8,119 nucleotides of DNA, taken from contig QHZK01000131.1 of assembly GCA_003224635.1 (NCBI GenBank), positions 1 to 8,119 of the forward strand. Reading direction: 5' to 3'. Origin of the DNA: Acidobacteriota bacterium. Its GTDB lineage: Bacteria > Acidobacteriota > Terriglobia > UBA7540. The translations under genes were made by a program, and so were the position numbers. The notes under the pieces are model-generated. The model was not told the DNA's origin. It was given only the letters and a program-made list of their open reading frames with translations, and searched no databases. Shown piece after piece: positions 7,178-8,119 of this stretch (position 1 is its first letter; the number at the start of each line of letters is the position of its first letter).

Positions 7178-7316
7178 CCCTGCCTTTGACATGCCGCGCT
7201 TAGCGTCCGACAAAACGGAGTATACGGTAGTCTCTGTATGGCGTCCCAGGTAGTTTTGCGTATCGACATCGAAAGGAGTCTGGATTACCGTGTGTTTCAC
7301 ACTCTGTTAAGGGTTT

Positions 7317-7324
7317 GGAGGAGG
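7317..7324 (+). promoter_or_regulatory. Ribosome binding site of the 97-codon gene
   Basis: GGAGGAGG ends ten bases before the ATG at 7335, with an A-rich spacer. This strong site is the main reason to believe this frame over the longer opposite-strand frame covering the same DNA. Confidence 0.75.
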
Positions 7325-7334
7325 CCAACAAAAA

Positions 7335-7628
7335 ATGCAGAACTTTCGGCCCGTGGTGTCCGCCGAATATCTGGGCAAGTTTATCCACGACACTTACGTT
7401 CGGCCCGCGCGCGAGCGCGGCGACAGGGTTGTGACGATACAGGTCCGCGAAGTGTGCGACGCTCTGAGCCACGGTTACAGCGAAAACCTGGTCCGTGGAG
7501 TCCTCGGATCGATGAAGTTTCGGAATACGTATCGGCTGCCGTTGGTGGCCGCGGACGAACACACGGACGGACGGCCCGCGACCTTTATGTTCAAATTGCA
7601 GCGAGACAAGCCCGGGATCTTCGAGTAG
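7335..7628 (+). CDS. Small protein of unknown function, possible winged-helix fold
   Basis: 97 residues, the only plus-strand gene supported here. I do not recognise the family. It has no signal peptide or membrane segment, so it is probably cytoplasmic. The core VVTIQVREVCDAL then SENLVRGVLGSMKF reads as a short strand, a helix, a turn and a second helix. The segment YRLPLVAADEHTDGR followed by ATFMFKL would make a beta hairpin. That order fits a small winged-helix DNA-binding domain, but this is an inference from pattern only, and no specific catalytic motif is visible. The N-terminal part (FRPVVSAEYLGKFIHDTYV) is probably helical. It is divergent from the GH38 gene and convergent with the Doc gene, 117 bases away, so it is probably transcribed alone. 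No convincing promoter is seen in the divergent gap. Confidence 0.72.
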   Translation: MQNFRPVVSAEYLGKFIHDTYVRPARERGDRVVTIQVREVCDALSHGYSENLVRGVLGSMKFRNTYRLPLVAADEHTDGRPATFMFKLQRDKPGIFE

Positions 7629-7745
7629 AGCAAAACTCCCTTGACGGGCGCCAAGCAGCGCAGAGGCAGGGGCGGCGGCTTTGGCGGCGCACCCGGGGTT
7701 CCGGGGCCCAGCCACAATCAAAAGCCACGCACCCCGGATCATCGT
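7629..7745. other. Convergent gap between the 97-codon gene and doc
   Basis: This 117-base stretch separates two genes that end towards each other, so transcripts from both sides must stop here. The best hairpin is CCCGG (7692-7696) with CCGGG (7701-7705) around a four-base loop; neither strand has a following T-tract. No convincing intrinsic terminator is present. Confidence 0.4.
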
Positions 7746-8119
7746 TCACACGCCGGATTCCAACGGTTTGAGATGGCGGGAAATCCAATCGAGGATTAAG
7801 CCGAAACGAAATTCACCCTTGCCCATGGCTTCAGTAATAAAGTCGTGCGCGGGGACGGGCTCAACGTCGAGGAAAAACCCGTTGATTCGCAGGAAGGTAT
7901 CGGTCGCCGCAAAACTGACCCGCTTGTTTCCGTCAACAAAAGCATGATTGTTCGCCAGCGACTCCATCAAGGCCGCTGCTTCCTCCGCAAGGCTGTTGTA
8001 ATACCCAATTTGCGGACGAAAAACGGCGGCCTCCAGTCGCGCCCGCTCGCGGAGGCCAGAGGAGCCGCCAAATTGGTCAATCAATTGTCGGTGCATTTCG
8101 ATGGCTTCCGCGATGGTGA
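7746..8119 (-). CDS. doc: Doc-type toxin (death-on-curing, Fic fold), 5' end beyond the window
   Basis: The frame stays open to the right edge. The ATG at 8096 is probably internal: the seven in-frame codons before it (TIAEAIE) match the usual Doc start just before the conserved histidine, as in ISPEELIALH of P1 Doc. Only a few codons seem to be missing. From the ATG at 8096 the protein continues with FGGSSGLRERARLEAAVFRPQ, an alpha-helical bundle, and the signature HAFVDGNKR (residues 51-59), followed by FAATDTFLRINGF. The lysine in NKR, in place of the glycine of canonical Fic (GNGR), marks the Doc branch. P1 Doc phosphorylates EF-Tu and blocks translation. All signature residues are present, so it looks intact. 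Phd-type antitoxin genes normally sit upstream of doc, which here means outside the window; none lies downstream. Confidence 0.93.
   Translation of the reverse strand, partial: TIAEAIEMHRQLIDQFGGSSGLRERARLEAAVFRPQIGYYNSLAEEAAALMESLANNHAFVDGNKRVSFAATDTFLRINGFFLDVEPVPAHDFITEAMGKGEFRFGLILDWISRHLKPLESGV

Noticed and set aside
7186..7191. Perfect TTGACA as a plus-strand -35 for the 97-codon gene
   Set aside because: No acceptable -10 lies 16-18 bases downstream; the nearest TATA-like sequence is 29 bases away.
7290..7302. GTGTG-TTT-CACAC palindrome as an operator
   Set aside because: The arms are only five bases with a three-base spacer; it does not match CRP or FNR sites, and chance occurrence is likely.
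7692..7705. GC hairpin as a bidirectional terminator
   Set aside because: The stem is five pairs and neither strand has a T-tract after it.
7200..7742. Minus-strand frame of 180 codons
   Set aside because: It fully covers the 97-codon plus-strand gene, lacks a good ribosome binding site and shows no recognisable domain; the plus-strand frame has GGAGGAGG before its ATG.

Overview
The window is a GC-rich bacterial chromosome segment, read mostly on the minus strand. No 16S or other lineage marker is present. The gene content (a long NfeD next to a slipin, a FlgO/TolB-N-like TPR lipoprotein-style protein, a very large secreted GH38 enzyme with a PL4-like N-terminal domain) and the short heptameric repeats between genes are the kind of thing seen in Acidobacteriota. 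I infer that phylum only with moderate confidence.

Minus-strand block, in transcription order from high to low coordinates. First comes a secreted GH38 alpha-mannosidase-like enzyme of 1169 residues (7065 to 3556). It is followed by an exported protein with an N-terminal FlgO/TolB-N-like domain and TPR repeats (3489 to 1819), a long-form NfeD membrane serine protease with an intact Ser/Lys dyad (1674 to 283), and the first 55 codons of a slipin/stomatin-like SPFH protein (165 to the window edge). The gaps are 66, 144 and 117 bases, so this is a loose cluster and not a tightly packed operon. A near-perfect extended -10 promoter sits just before the TPR gene, so the TPR gene at least can be transcribed apart from the mannosidase. 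NfeD plus slipin is a well-known pair: the slipin forms membrane scaffolds and the NfeD protease cleaves the slipin C-terminal region or other membrane substrates.

Right end. A small plus-strand gene of 97 codons (7335 to 7628) with a strong ribosome binding site encodes a protein I do not recognise; its predicted strand/helix order could fit a winged helix. Facing it is a Doc-type Fic-fold toxin gene (7746 to beyond 8119) whose first few codons and any antitoxin lie outside the window.

The least expected structure is between the genes. The nfeD-slipin gap holds two arrays of 7-base units (GTCGAAA type) placed head to head to form a large imperfect inverted repeat. The TPR-nfeD gap holds a different array of about fifteen 7-base units (TAGGCAG type on the coding strand). 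This second array runs into the TPR gene and supplies its last ten or so codons and its stop. No complete novel defence or metabolic system is evident; the heptamer arrays and the unknown 97-residue protein are the points most worth following.
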